Positions 17,126 to 26,302 of a DNA stretch of 64,000 bases are shown here, one piece after another (position 1 is the stretch's first letter; every line of letters starts with the position of its first letter). The notes under the pieces are model-generated. The model was not told the origin of the DNA, made no database searches, and worked only from the letters and a program-made list of their open reading frames with translations. Made by a program: the position numbers and the translations under genes. The DNA comes from Parabacteroides johnsonii DSM 18315 (lineage in GTDB: Bacteria; Bacteroidota; Bacteroidia; Bacteroidales; Tannerellaceae), in contig NZ_CP102285.1 of the NCBI RefSeq assembly GCF_025151045.1, positions 682,001 through 746,000 on the forward strand, written 5' to 3'.

Positions 17126-17959
17126 TTAACCGAGTTTGCGCCTGTAGTATTGCGGAGAGATACCGGTGTGCTTCTTGAAATACCGACCGAAAAACGATTG
17201 GTCCGGAAACTGGAGGCGGTTGGCTATTTCCTGTATGCTTAGGTCGGTCGATTCCAACAATACCTTTATTTCGAGTATGACATGCTTGTCGATGATGTTT
17301 TTTGCCGTCTCTCCGGCAACGGTCTGCGCAATGGCCGATAGATATCGGGGAGTGATGAACATCTTTTGGGCGTAGAATGATACTTCACGCTGGTTGAGGC
17401 AGTGTTTGTGTATTAATTGGATGAACCGTTTGAACAATTCTTCCTGCCGGCTGATTCCTTCTGGGCGGTTCTGCTCGAAGATGCGGTGTGTTTTATCATA
17501 AATGTCCAAAAGGAAACTTTGTATGTAGTTGCGAAGGATTTGCAGTCGGAAACAGTTTTCTTTATCCTTATAGAGATCTTCCAGTGCGATGATGAGTCCG
17601 TTAATGGTACGTGTACGCTCGACTGGTAGCGTGACGACCGGATTCTCTTTCAGAAAATGAAAAAAAGAAGGATCGAGCCGGACTGTCGCTTCTTGGAAAA
17701 ACGCATTGGAAAATGTTATATAAGAGATGGAGAGATCTGGACTGGCATATGAATAATTGATGATGCTGTTGGGTAGGAATATGATCTGTGTATTAGGCAT
17801 GATGTCATATTCCAACAAGTCGATTTCGATCCGGGCTTCTCCGCTATGGCAGAAAAAGATGCAGGCATCTTCCAGTTTGAAAAGATGGTGGGGCATATCG
17901 GAACAATTGATTGTCCCGACGAAAAAGGGATCTTCGGCGGTTGTGCGTAAAACTTCCAT
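17126..17959 (-). CDS. AraC-family regulator divergent to RND efflux operon
   Basis: A 277-residue protein. The first 150 residues form a cupin-type sensor (ACIFFCHSGEARIEID). The last 100 hold two helix-turn-helix motifs: YLSAIAQTVAG, then IQEIANRLQFPDQSFFGRYFKKHTGISPQYYRR, the standard AraC signature. It is transcribed away from the efflux operon, whose promoter lacks a proper -33 box; together this suggests that it activates the pump genes. Inducer unknown. A minus-strand TATATTTG at 17979-17986 may be its own -7 box. Confidence 0.9.
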   Translation of the reverse strand: MEVLRTTAEDPFFVGTINCSDMPHHLFKLEDACIFFCHSGEARIEIDLLEYDIMPNTQIIFLPNSIINYSYASPDLSISYITFSNAFFQEATVRLDPSFFHFLKENPVVTLPVERTRTINGLIIALEDLYKDKENCFRLQILRNYIQSFLLDIYDKTHRIFEQNRPEGISRQEELFKRFIQLIHKHCLNQREVSFYAQKMFITPRYLSAIAQTVAGETAKNIIDKHVILEIKVLLESTDLSIQEIANRLQFPDQSFFGRYFKKHTGISPQYYRRKLG

Positions 17960-18074
17960 TTTATTCTTGTTTTGGTTACAAATATACCGGTTTCTTCTTG
18001 AAATAAAGAAGATATGTTCCTGTTTTGAACAATATGGGCTAACTCTTGAACTCTGTCGCTTGACAAATCACCTT

Positions 18075-18082
18075 TACCTTTG
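18075..18082 (+). promoter_or_regulatory. -7 box of RND efflux operon
   Basis: TACCTTTG matches TAnnTTTG and lies 21 bases before the adaptor start codon at 18104, excluding the in-frame start at 18080. No TTTG sits 19 bases upstream. A weak -33 is what one expects of an activator-dependent promoter next to a divergent AraC gene. Confidence 0.5.
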
Positions 18083-18103
18083 CCGCGAATTAAAGATTGG
18101 AAA

Positions 18104-19219
18104 ATGATAATGATGAACAAAAGATGGATGCAACTTTTAGGTATGATCAGTTGCGTAGCGTTAGTGGTGTCTTGCAAGCAAGCACCATCGGTAGAAATGG
18201 AAGCGGAGTATGCGGTATTACAGGTACAACCTTCCGATAAAGTAATCTCCACTACTTATTCGGCGACAATCCGTGGGCGGCAGGATATCGACATCTATCC
18301 GCAAGTATCAGGGTTTATAACTAAACTATGCGTAGAGGAAGGGCAGATGGTCCGTCGTGGGCAAGTGATGTTCGTGATCGATCAGGTTCCCTATCAAGCA
18401 GCTTTGCAGACTGCGGAGGCAAATGTGGAGGCTGCTACGGCTTCACTGGCGACAGCCAAGCTGACTTACGACAGTAAAAAGGAACTTCGTGCCCGTAACG
18501 TAGTTTCTGATTTCGACTTGAAGACAGCCGAGAACAGTTGGCTAAGTGCTAAAGCACAATTGGCCCAGATAAAAGCCCAGGAGTTGAGTGCCCGTAACAA
18601 CCTCTCCTATACGGAAGTGAAAAGCCCGTGTGACGGAGTGGTCGGGACTTTACCTTATCGCGTCGGGGCGTTGGTGAGTGCCAGTTTGCCACAGCCGCTG
18701 ACTACGGTTTCGGATAACTCGGATATGTATGTGTACTTTTCGATGACAGAGAACCAATTGCTTGCTCTGACACGGCAATATGGTTCGAAAGCCGAAGTCT
18801 TGAAAGAGATGCCGGAGGTAGAGTTGATGTTGAACGACCAATCGATGTATGAAGAAAAAGGAAAGATCGAAACCATCAGCGGCGTAGTCGACCGGAATAC
18901 CGGGACAGCCAGCCTCCGAGCCGTGTTCCCGAACGAAAAAGGCTTGCTGTATAGTGGCACATCAGGGAATGTCGTCCTGCCGGTATCTAAGAAGGGAAGC
19001 CTGGTCATTCCGCAATCTACCACATTCGAAATACAGGATAAGGTGTATGTCTATAAAGTGGTGGACGGCAAGGCACAGTCCGCACCTGTCAGTGTGACTC
19101 GTGTGAACGGCGGCCAGGAGTATATTGTCGACGACGGATTACAAGCCGGTGATGTGATTGTTGCAGAAGGCGTCGGTTTGCTGCGTGAAGGAACTCCTAT
19201 TAAAATAAAACAAAACTAA
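18104..19219 (+). CDS. RND efflux periplasmic adaptor, lipoprotein
   Basis: A 371-residue membrane-fusion protein of the AcrA/MexA type. The signal peptide ends in the lipobox VVSCK. It is followed by a split biotinyl-lipoyl domain (YPQVSGFITKLCVEEGQMVRRGQ and SYTEVKSPCDGVVG), an alpha-helical hairpin with the usual heptads (AEANVEAATASLATAKLTYD) between the halves, and beta-barrel and membrane-proximal domains. It links the inner-membrane pump to the outer-membrane channel. ATG at 18104, 18110 and 18113 are possible starts; 18104 is used. Confidence 0.94.
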   Translation: MIMMNKRWMQLLGMISCVALVVSCKQAPSVEMEAEYAVLQVQPSDKVISTTYSATIRGRQDIDIYPQVSGFITKLCVEEGQMVRRGQVMFVIDQVPYQAALQTAEANVEAATASLATAKLTYDSKKELRARNVVSDFDLKTAENSWLSAKAQLAQIKAQELSARNNLSYTEVKSPCDGVVGTLPYRVGALVSASLPQPLTTVSDNSDMYVYFSMTENQLLALTRQYGSKAEVLKEMPEVELMLNDQSMYEEKGKIETISGVVDRNTGTASLRAVFPNEKGLLYSGTSGNVVLPVSKKGSLVIPQSTTFEIQDKVYVYKVVDGKAQSAPVSVTRVNGGQEYIVDDGLQAGDVIVAEGVGLLREGTPIKIKQN

Positions 19220-19228
19220 GAGAAGAAA

Positions 19229-22200
19229 ATGAATTTAAGAACCTTTATAGAACGCCCTATCCTGTCGGCTGTTATCTCTATTTCGATAGTCGTTGTGGGC
19301 ATTATCGGGCTTTTTACATTGCCCGTAGAACAATATCCCGATATTGCACCACCTACAATCCAAGTGAGTACGACTTATTTCGGGGCGAGTGCGGAAACCT
19401 TGCTGAAGAGTGTTGTCGCCCCGTTGGAAGAGGCGATAAACGGCGTCGAGGATATGACATATATGACTTCGTCGGCCTCTAATGCAGGTACGGTCAGCAT
19501 TACCGTTTACTTCAAGCAAGGGACAGATCCGGATATGGCAGCCGTCAATGTTCAGAACCGTGTATCGAAGGCAACCGGTCAGTTGCCGGCCGAGGTAACG
19601 CAGGTCGGTATTACGACTTCCAAGCGGCAAACCAGTATCTTGCAGATGTTTTCACTGTACAGTCCGAATGATTCGTATGACGAGAAGTTTCTCTCCAATT
19701 ATATCAGTATCAACCTGAAACCGTCCATTCTCCGTATACAGGGTGTCGGCGACATGATGATCATGGGAGGCGACTACAGTATGCGTATCTGGATGAAGCC
19801 GGATGTTATGGCCCAGTACAAACTGATCCCTTCGGATGTGACGCAGGTGCTTGCCGAACAGAACATCGAGTCGGCAACCGGATCGTTTGGCGAGAATTCG
19901 GATGAAACTTACCAGTATACCATGAAATATAAAGGCCGCCTGATCACCCCCGAAGAGTTCGGTGAAATCGTGATCCGTTCGACCGAGGACGGTGAAGTTT
20001 TGAAGCTGAAGACTATCGCTGACATCGAGATGGGTGAAGAAACCTACGCCTATCATGGCGGTATGGACGGCCATCCCGGTGTTTCCTGTATGATCTTCCA
20101 AACTGCCGGTTCAAATGCTACGGAAGTAAACCAGAATATCGATGCTTTTCTGGAAGAAGCGCGGAAAGATTTGCCAAAGGGTGTGGAGCTGACTCAGGTG
20201 ATGAGTTCCAACGACTTCCTGTTTGCTTCTATTCATGAGGTGGTAAAGACCTTATTCGAAGCTATCCTGTTGGTGATCTTGGTGGTGTATGTGTTTTTGC
20301 AGGATATCCGTTCGACGGTTATTCCGTTGGTGGGAATCGTGGTTTCACTGATCGGTACGTTTGCGTTTATGTCGATTGCCGGGTTCAGTATCAATCTGAT
20401 TACCTTGTTTGCATTGGTATTGGTGATCGGGACTGTGGTGGACGATGCGATTGTCGTCGTCGAAGCGGTGCAGGCGCGATTCGATGTCGGATACCGCTCT
20501 TCTTATATGGCCAGTATCGATGCGATGAAAGGGATCAGTAATGCCGTTATCACTTCTTCACTGGTGTTTATGGCAGTGTTTATTCCGGTTTCGTTCATGA
20601 GCGGGACTTCGGGAACGTTCTATACCCAGTTCGGTTTGACAATGGCAGTAGCAGTCGGAATATCGGCAGTCAATGCACTGACGTTGAGTCCGGCGCTCTG
20701 TGCCCTTTTCCTGAAACCCTATATCAACGAAGACGGTACGCAGAACAATAATTTTGCCGCCCGTTTCCGTAAAGCCTTCAATGTAGCGTTCGATTCGATG
20801 GTCGAGAAGTATAAGAAAGGAGTTCTGTTTTTTATCAAACGGAAGTGGATGGTCTGGTCGCTGCTTGCTTGCTCGATTGTGCTGTTGGCCTTTCTGATGA
20901 ACACGACGAAAACGAGTTTGGTGCCCGATGAAGATCAGGGTGTCGTATTTGTAAATGTCAGTACGGCTGCCGGTAGCTCACTAAAAACGACAGACGATGT
21001 GATGAAGCGCATCGAACAGCGTTTAGAGGGTATCCCGCAGGTATTGCATGTCCAGAAAGTTTCCGGTTATGGTCTGTTGGCCGGACAGGGGAACTCTTTC
21101 GGGATGTTGATTCTGAAACTCAAACCGTGGGACGAACGCACGGGTAAGGGGGAAGATGTGCAAGCCGTTATCGGACAAGTCTATGGCATGACGGCGGACA
21201 TAAAGGACGCCAGTGTCTTCGCCATCTCTCCGGGGATGATTCCCGGTTATGGTATGGGTAACGCGTTGGAATTGCATATGCAGGATAAGCAAGGTGGCGA
21301 TATCGGTACGTTCTTCGCGACGACACAGCAATACTTAGGGGCACTGAACCAGCGTCCTGAAATCTCGATGGCTTACTCTACTTTTGATGTCCGTTATCCG
21401 CAATGGACCGTTGAAATCGATGCCTCGAAGTGCAAGCGTGCCGGGATAACGCCGGATGCGGTACTCAGCACGCTGTCGGGTTACTATGGAGGACAATATG
21501 TCTCTAACTTCAACCGTTTTTCCAAAGTGTATAAAGTGATGATACAAGCCGATCCGAAATACCGTGTCGACGAGGCTTCCCTGGATAACATCTTCGTACG
21601 CATGTCCAATGAGGAAATGTCGCCGCTCAGTCAGTTCGTGACATTGACACGCAGTTACGGCGCGGAATCCCTGAGCCGTTTCAATATGTACAACTCCATA
21701 GCCGTGAATGCGATGCCGGCAGAAGGCTACAGTACCGGTGACGCCATCCGTGCCGTGAAGGAAACTGCCGAGCAGGCCCTTCCGAAAGGGTACGGTTATG
21801 ATTTCGGAGGAATCACCCGTGAAGAGAATACGCAGAGTAATACGACCATTATCATTTTCGGTATTTGCTTCCTCATGATCTATCTGATCCTGAGTGCGCT
21901 TTACGAAAGTTTCCTGATTCCGTTCGCGGTATTGTTGGCTGTCCCGTTCGGTCTGGCCGGATCTTTCCTATTTGCAAAAATGATGGGCTTGGAGAATAAT
22001 ATATACTTGCAGACAGGTTTGATCATGCTGATTGGTTTGATCTCCAAGACTGCCATCCTGCTGACGGAGTACGCTGCCGAGCGCCGTAAAGCCGGTATGA
22101 GCCTGACCTCTGCCGCCCTTTCTGCTGCTAAAGCCCGTTTGCGTCCGATTCTGATGACAGCCGGAACAATGATATTCGGATTGTTGCCCTTGATGGTGGC

Positions 22201-22444
22201 TACGGGAGTAGGAGCCAACGGTAATAGCTCCTTGGGTACGGGTACGGTCGGAGGTATGCTGATCGGTACGCTGGCATTGCTGTTTGTCGTACCTTCTTTG
22301 TTCATCGTGTTCCAATATTTACAAGAGAAGGTTCGTCCCATCCAGTTTCAGCCAGCTTCCGATTGGCAGATCCAGGAAGAATATGTGGAAGCAAAGAGTG
22401 AGAGAGAGCGTCACATAGAAAGTAAAAACGAAGAGAAAAAATGA
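19229..22444 (+). CDS. RND multidrug efflux permease, HAE1 type
   Basis: A protein of 1071 residues, normal for AcrB/MexB relatives. It starts with FIERPILSAVISISIVVVG (first membrane helix). The proton-relay Asp pair is at residues 405-406 (VVDDAIVVVEAV). The second half carries EENTQSNTTIIIF, RLRPILMTAGTMIFGLLPL and a final membrane helix. It uses the proton gradient to expel drugs or other lipophilic compounds from the periplasm. It begins 9 bases after the adaptor gene and overlaps the channel gene by four bases (ATGA). Confidence 0.97.
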   Translation: MNLRTFIERPILSAVISISIVVVGIIGLFTLPVEQYPDIAPPTIQVSTTYFGASAETLLKSVVAPLEEAINGVEDMTYMTSSASNAGTVSITVYFKQGTDPDMAAVNVQNRVSKATGQLPAEVTQVGITTSKRQTSILQMFSLYSPNDSYDEKFLSNYISINLKPSILRIQGVGDMMIMGGDYSMRIWMKPDVMAQYKLIPSDVTQVLAEQNIESATGSFGENSDETYQYTMKYKGRLITPEEFGEIVIRSTEDGEVLKLKTIADIEMGEETYAYHGGMDGHPGVSCMIFQTAGSNATEVNQNIDAFLEEARKDLPKGVELTQVMSSNDFLFASIHEVVKTLFEAILLVILVVYVFLQDIRSTVIPLVGIVVSLIGTFAFMSIAGFSINLITLFALVLVIGTVVDDAIVVVEAVQARFDVGYRSSYMASIDAMKGISNAVITSSLVFMAVFIPVSFMSGTSGTFYTQFGLTMAVAVGISAVNALTLSPALCALFLKPYINEDGTQNNNFAARFRKAFNVAFDSMVEKYKKGVLFFIKRKWMVWSLLACSIVLLAFLMNTTKTSLVPDEDQGVVFVNVSTAAGSSLKTTDDVMKRIEQRLEGIPQVLHVQKVSGYGLLAGQGNSFGMLILKLKPWDERTGKGEDVQAVIGQVYGMTADIKDASVFAISPGMIPGYGMGNALELHMQDKQGGDIGTFFATTQQYLGALNQRPEISMAYSTFDVRYPQWTVEIDASKCKRAGITPDAVLSTLSGYYGGQYVSNFNRFSKVYKVMIQADPKYRVDEASLDNIFVRMSNEEMSPLSQFVTLTRSYGAESLSRFNMYNSIAVNAMPAEGYSTGDAIRAVKETAEQALPKGYGYDFGGITREENTQSNTTIIIFGICFLMIYLILSALYESFLIPFAVLLAVPFGLAGSFLFAKMMGLENNIYLQTGLIMLIGLISKTAILLTEYAAERRKAGMSLTSAALSAAKARLRPILMTAGTMIFGLLPLMVATGVGANGNSSLGTGTVGGMLIGTLALLFVVPSLFIVFQYLQEKVRPIQFQPASDWQIQEEYVEAKSERERHIESKNEEKK

Positions 22445-23808
22445 GAAAAGAGATTCTAATCATAATTGTCGCAGCGTTCGCACTGAATAGCTGCGGCATC
22501 TATACGAAATACAAGCCGGTGACCGAAGTCCCGGAAGACCTTTATGGGGAAGAGGTAGCGGCAAGCGACAGCACGGACAATCTTGGTAATCTTGGCTGGC
22601 GGGAAGTCTTCACCGATCCGTATCTCCGTGAATTGATCGAGCAGGGTTTGCAGAGCAATACCGATCTCCAGTCCGCACAGTGGCGTGTTAAGGAAGCCGA
22701 GGCCACGCTAATGTCCGCCAAGCTGGCTTTTCTGCCCTCGTTTGCTCTTGCCCCACAAGGAACAGTGAGCAGTTTCGATGGAGGCAAGGCGACACAGACC
22801 TATTCCGTGCCCGTCACGGCCAGTTGGGAGTTAGATATTTTCGGGCGTATGCGTAATGCCAAGTCCCAGGCGGAGGCGTTGCTCGAACAAAGCCATGACT
22901 ACAGACAGGCGGTCCGGACGCAGCTTATAGCCAGTATTGCCAATGTCTACTACACATTGCTGATGCTGGATGAGCAACTTGCGATCTCGGAGCGTACACG
23001 GCAATCGTGGAAGGAAACCGTCGATGCTACACGCGCCTTGATGGATGCTGGTTTGGCAAACGAAGCTGCCGTATCGCAGATGGAGGCTACCTATTATAGT
23101 ATTTCCACTTCGCTACTCGACTTGAAAGAGCAGATCAACCAGACGGAAAACAGCCTGTCGCTTCTGTTGGCGGAAAGTCCACGCAGTGTCGAACGTGGCA
23201 AGTTGGAAAGACAAACATTGCCGGATCATCTTGCCGTAGGCATTCCGGTGCAAATGCTTTCAAACCGTCCAGATGTGCGTCGTGCGGAACATTCGCTCGA
23301 AAGCGCTTTCTATGCAACCAATCAGGCACGTTCCGCGTTCTATCCGTCCATTGTTTTAGGCGGTAGTGCCGGATGGACAAATTCGGCCGGAAGCATGATC
23401 ATAAATCCGGGAAAATTTCTTGCAACGGCTATCGGATCGCTTACCCAGCCTTTGTTCAATCGAGGAGCGAATATTGCTCAGTTGAAGATTGCCAAAGCAC
23501 AACAGGAGGAAGCCAAGTTAAGTTTCCAGCAGGCCCTTCTCAATGCCGGATCAGAGGTGAACGATGCGTTGGTGAAGTATCAGACTGCTCGTGATAAAGC
23601 CGGACTTTTCGAAAAACAGATTGCTTCGCTTGAAAAAGCATACGAAAGCACCTCTTTGACGATGCTGTACGGAAATACGACCTATTTAGAGGTCCTGACG
23701 GCCCAACAAAGTTTGCTGAGTGCACAATTGACACAAGTGGCAAACCGTTTTATGGAAATACAAGGTGTTATTAATCTGTATCAGGCATTGGGAGGCGGAA
23801 GAGAGTAG
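22441..23808 (+). CDS. RND efflux outer-membrane channel lipoprotein (OprM/NodT type)
   Basis: A 455-residue TolC-like protein. A signal peptide with lipobox ALNSCG gives a lipid-anchored OprM-type channel. Two homologous outer-membrane efflux repeats follow, including SWELDIFGRMRNAKSQAEALLEQS in the first and LTQPLFNRGANIAQLKIAKAQQEE in the second, plus the SNRPDVRRAEHSLESAFYATNQARSAFYPS segment. With the two preceding genes it completes a three-part pump. Coding overlap by ATGA indicates translational coupling. Confidence 0.95.
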   Translation: MRKEILIIIVAAFALNSCGIYTKYKPVTEVPEDLYGEEVAASDSTDNLGNLGWREVFTDPYLRELIEQGLQSNTDLQSAQWRVKEAEATLMSAKLAFLPSFALAPQGTVSSFDGGKATQTYSVPVTASWELDIFGRMRNAKSQAEALLEQSHDYRQAVRTQLIASIANVYYTLLMLDEQLAISERTRQSWKETVDATRALMDAGLANEAAVSQMEATYYSISTSLLDLKEQINQTENSLSLLLAESPRSVERGKLERQTLPDHLAVGIPVQMLSNRPDVRRAEHSLESAFYATNQARSAFYPSIVLGGSAGWTNSAGSMIINPGKFLATAIGSLTQPLFNRGANIAQLKIAKAQQEEAKLSFQQALLNAGSEVNDALVKYQTARDKAGLFEKQIASLEKAYESTSLTMLYGNTTYLEVLTAQQSLLSAQLTQVANRFMEIQGVINLYQALGGGRE

Positions 23809-23838
23809 TAGTCTTTTGAGGTGCTTAGTTTATTACTG

Positions 23839-23995
23839 GGGGTGTGTAAGCAGACTTGGGGGATGTCAAAACAGTCTTGTTCTTGCATCCCGCGTGGGAT
23901 CGCATAAAAGCAGGCCGTATAAACATTTGATTGATAAGGCCTGTTCTTTTGCGTCCCCGTGCGGGACACGGGGACAAGTTACATTTTGACACACC
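23839..23995. repeat. Mosaic palindromic element between efflux and trp operons
   Basis: The left end (GGGTGTGT from 23839) and TTTTGACACACC (23984-23995) echo the ends of the 15581-15726 element. Inside are GTCCCCGT/ACGGGGAC (23953-23975), an imperfect pair around AGGCC...GGCCT (about 23909-23945) and a GCATCCCGCGTGGGAT palindrome. It separates two convergent operons, so the GC-rich hairpins may also block read-through. No open frame looks real. Confidence 0.6.
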
Positions 23996-24031
23996 ACCGA
24001 TTGTTTTAAAAGATTTGTTTTTCTGTTCATT

Positions 24032-24805
24032 TCATTCCTGAAGTGCTGCCTGTAACTTATCGACCGCCCTGTCGATTGTCGGTTCACTCTTCAATAGTTG
24101 CATGAATTTGCTGCCGATAATAGCTCCAGATGAGTTAGTAGCTGCTGCATCGAAGGTTGCTTTGTTCGATATGCCGAAACCGACCAGGCGCGGATTCCGG
24201 AGTCTCATCCCGTTGATGCGGTGGAAATAAGCCTGCTTTTGCTCGTTGAAACTCTGCTGTGCTCCGGTAGTGGAGGCGCTCGACACCATGTAGATGAAAC
24301 CGCTTGTATGTTCATCGATCAGGCGGATGCGTTCTTCGGAGGTTTCAGGTGTGATGAGCATGATCATTTTGAGGTTATTCCGTTCGGCGATGGCTTTATA
24401 CTCTTTCATATAATCGGCAAAAGGCAGGTCCGGAATGATCATACCGTCCACACCTGTCAGTGCACATTTCCGGCAGAATGCTTCGAAGCCATATTGCATG
24501 ATCGGATTCAGATAGCCCATCAGGATAATCGGGATATGCACATCCTGACGGATATCTTCTAACTGTTCGAACAGAACATGCAATGACATCCCGTTTCGTA
24601 ACGCGGCAGTAGAGGCTTCCTGGATCACGGGGCCGTCAGCCATCGGGTCGGAGAAGGGAATACCGATCTCTACCATGTCTATTCCTTTGTCCTCTAACTC
24701 TTTTAATATCTTCGTCGTATCATCCAGGTTCGGATATCCGGCGGTGAAGAAGACGGATAGGATTCCATTCTTCTTTGTGTTGAATAAATTTGTGATACGG
24801 TTCAT
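24032..24805 (-). CDS. trpA: Tryptophan synthase alpha chain
   Basis: A 257-residue TIM barrel that cleaves indole-3-glycerol phosphate and passes indole to TrpB. The catalytic Glu lies in [17 protein letters not shown], and the catalytic Asp in [10 protein letters not shown]. The phosphate loop is [12 protein letters not shown], with IIGSKFM after it. It is the last gene of the trp operon (order B-E-G-D-C-F-A), 15 bases after trpF. The spacer and the end of trpF consist of AT-rich repeat words (AATCATAATTCATAAATC). It ends beside a palindromic region that faces the efflux operon. Confidence 0.97.
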   Translation of the reverse strand: MNRITNLFNTKKNGILSVFFTAGYPNLDDTTKILKELEDKGIDMVEIGIPFSDPMADGPVIQEASTAALRNGMSLHVLFEQLEDIRQDVHIPIILMGYLNPIMQYGFEAFCRKCALTGVDGMIIPDLPFADYMKEYKAIAERNNLKMIMLITPETSEERIRLIDEHTSGFIYMVSSASTTGAQQSFNEQKQAYFHRINGMRLRNPRLVGFGISNKATFDAAATNSSGAIIGSKFMQLLKSEPTIDRAVDKLQAALQE

Positions 24806-24820
24806 CTTTTGATTTCAGAT

Positions 24821-25486
24821 TTATGAATTATGATTTTGAATTTCTTTTAAAAACTCCTTTAGCTTTTCTATGTCTTTCCGCCCCGGCTCGATCTCGAATC
24901 CGCTATTCAGATCGATCCCGGCAAAGCGGGGATGCCGGAAAGAGCGTATTGCCTCGACACTTTCCGGCCGGATACCTCCGCTTAACAGAAAAGGTGTCTC
25001 TCCCTGATAAGCTTCAAGTATGGACCAATCGAATTGCTTGCCGGAACCTCCATAACTGTTGCTTTTGGTATCGAAGAGGAAGTAATCGACACGCCCTTCA
25101 TAATCGGTAGTTTGTTCAAGATCGCAAGCTGTTGCAATCTGAAATGCCTTGATCAGCGAGTAACCACGCTTTTGCAAGGCATGGCAATCGTCCGGTGTCT
25201 CATTTCCGTGCAGTTGCAGGTAATCGAGTCGGAACAATGCCGCTGTTTCCACCAACTCTTCGAAGGAAGTGTTGACAAAAACACCGACCTTTTTTAATGG
25301 ACAATTGATAATTGACAATTGACAATCAGAATACCGCTTGCTGCCATTGTCAATAGTTAATTGTCCATTGTTAGTTATTCTTCGTGGACTTCTCGCGAAA
25401 AATATCAGTCCTATCCAGTCAACCCCTAAGGCTGCAACTTCCCGTATATTTTCGGGATCACGCATTCCGCATACTTTGATGATCAT
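24821..25486 (-). CDS. trpF: Phosphoribosylanthranilate isomerase with in-frame repeat insertion
   Basis: A 221-residue TIM barrel that carries out the Amadori rearrangement of PRA to CdRP. The catalytic Cys is in the start segment IKVCGMRDPENI, and the catalytic Asp in DYFLFDTKSN. LSGGIRPESV and GIDLNSGFE form the phosphate site. Residues about 40-64 (NGQLTIDNGS to NCPLK) lie in the variable first loop and are encoded by a palindromic repeat (25297-25369). The frame is intact and all core residues are present, so I expect an active enzyme. The C-terminal EIQNHNS also comes from repeat words. It overlaps trpC by four bases (ATGA). Confidence 0.95.
   Translation of the reverse strand: MIIKVCGMRDPENIREVAALGVDWIGLIFFARSPRRITNNGQLTIDNGSKRYSDCQLSIINCPLKKVGVFVNTSFEELVETAALFRLDYLQLHGNETPDDCHALQKRGYSLIKAFQIATACDLEQTTDYEGRVDYFLFDTKSNSYGGSGKQFDWSILEAYQGETPFLLSGGIRPESVEAIRSFRHPRFAGIDLNSGFEIEPGRKDIEKLKEFLKEIQNHNS
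25297..25369. repeat. Palindromic repeat inside trpF
   Basis: AATGGACAATT (25297-25307) and AATTGTCCATT (25359-25369) are exact inverted repeats. Between them are further ATTGACAATT and CCATTGTCAAT words. The same words fill the junctions trpB/trpE, trpE/trpG and trpG/trpD. Here the element lies within the trpF frame and is 73 bases long; flanking bases keep the frame open. Confidence 0.8.
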
Positions 25487-26292
25487 GATAATCCTTCTAT
25501 GAATTGTGCGAGAGTGTCGCCTGGTACATCGGTTTTCATGAATGTCTCTCCGATCAGGAATCCATGAAAACCAGCTTCTCTGAGGTTCGATACGGTGGTT
25601 GTGGTCGAAATACCGCTTTCTGATACTAACAAAGGAGAAAGATTTCTTTCACGAGCGACCGTTTGCATTGCTTTTGCCAGACGGAAGGAGTTTTCCACAT
25701 CAGTATGAAATGTTCCGAGGTTGCGGTTATTCACTCCCAGCATATCGACAAATGGATTGAGGTGGTCAAGTTCTTCTTCGGAATGGATTTCCAACAGTAC
25801 TTCCATGTTGAGGGTATGAGCTAACTTTGCAAACATAAGGCATTGTTCCGGGGTAAGGCAGGCGGCAATCAACAGGACGGCATCGGCACCCATCACGCGT
25901 GCTTGATAGAGTTGATATTCGTCAATGATGAAGTCCTTCCTCAATAAGGGCAGGCCCACCAGGCTACGTGCTTTGCAAAGGTCACCTAAGGAACCCCCGA
26001 AAAAGTTCGAATCGGTCAGGACAGAGCAGGCGGAAGCGCCTCCCTTCTCATAGGCGGGCAAGACATCGGCTATAGCTGCATCGGGATGTAACCAGCCTTT
26101 CGAAGGACTTTTTCTCTTAAACTCGGCAATGATGCCCGATGAAGATGCTGCGAGAGCCGCCCGCATGGAACGGGCAGGATGTTCGAGTCGTTCACCGCCC
26201 AGCCCCAATAAGGTCTGCAACCGGACAGCTTGTTTTTGTCGCTCCACTTCGATACGCTTATTCGCTATAATATCTTGTAATATATCTTTCAT
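25483..26292 (-). CDS. trpC: Indole-3-glycerol phosphate synthase
   Basis: A 269-residue TIM barrel that closes CdRP to indole-3-glycerol phosphate. Motifs seen are IIAEFKRKSPSKGWL (catalytic Lys and phosphate-binding), LLRKDFIIDEYQLYQA (catalytic Lys), MEVLLEIHSEEEL (catalytic Glu), LGVNNRNLGTF and SESGIS. The start at 26292 (MKDILQDII) fits the family; an upstream ATG at 26319 would overlap trpD by 17 bases and add nine unlike residues coded by repeat-type sequence. trpC and trpF are separate genes here, not fused as in enteric bacteria. Confidence 0.95.
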   Translation of the reverse strand: MKDILQDIIANKRIEVERQKQAVRLQTLLGLGGERLEHPARSMRAALAASSSGIIAEFKRKSPSKGWLHPDAAIADVLPAYEKGGASACSVLTDSNFFGGSLGDLCKARSLVGLPLLRKDFIIDEYQLYQARVMGADAVLLIAACLTPEQCLMFAKLAHTLNMEVLLEIHSEEELDHLNPFVDMLGVNNRNLGTFHTDVENSFRLAKAMQTVARERNLSPLLVSESGISTTTTVSNLREAGFHGFLIGETFMKTDVPGDTLAQFIEGLS

Positions 26293-26302
26293 ATTCGTTG
26301 TT

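Noticed and set aside
24821-25486. trpF as a pseudogene because of the repeat insertion
   Set aside because: The frame is intact and the catalytic Cys and Asp and phosphate-binding segments are present; the insert lies in a variable loop.
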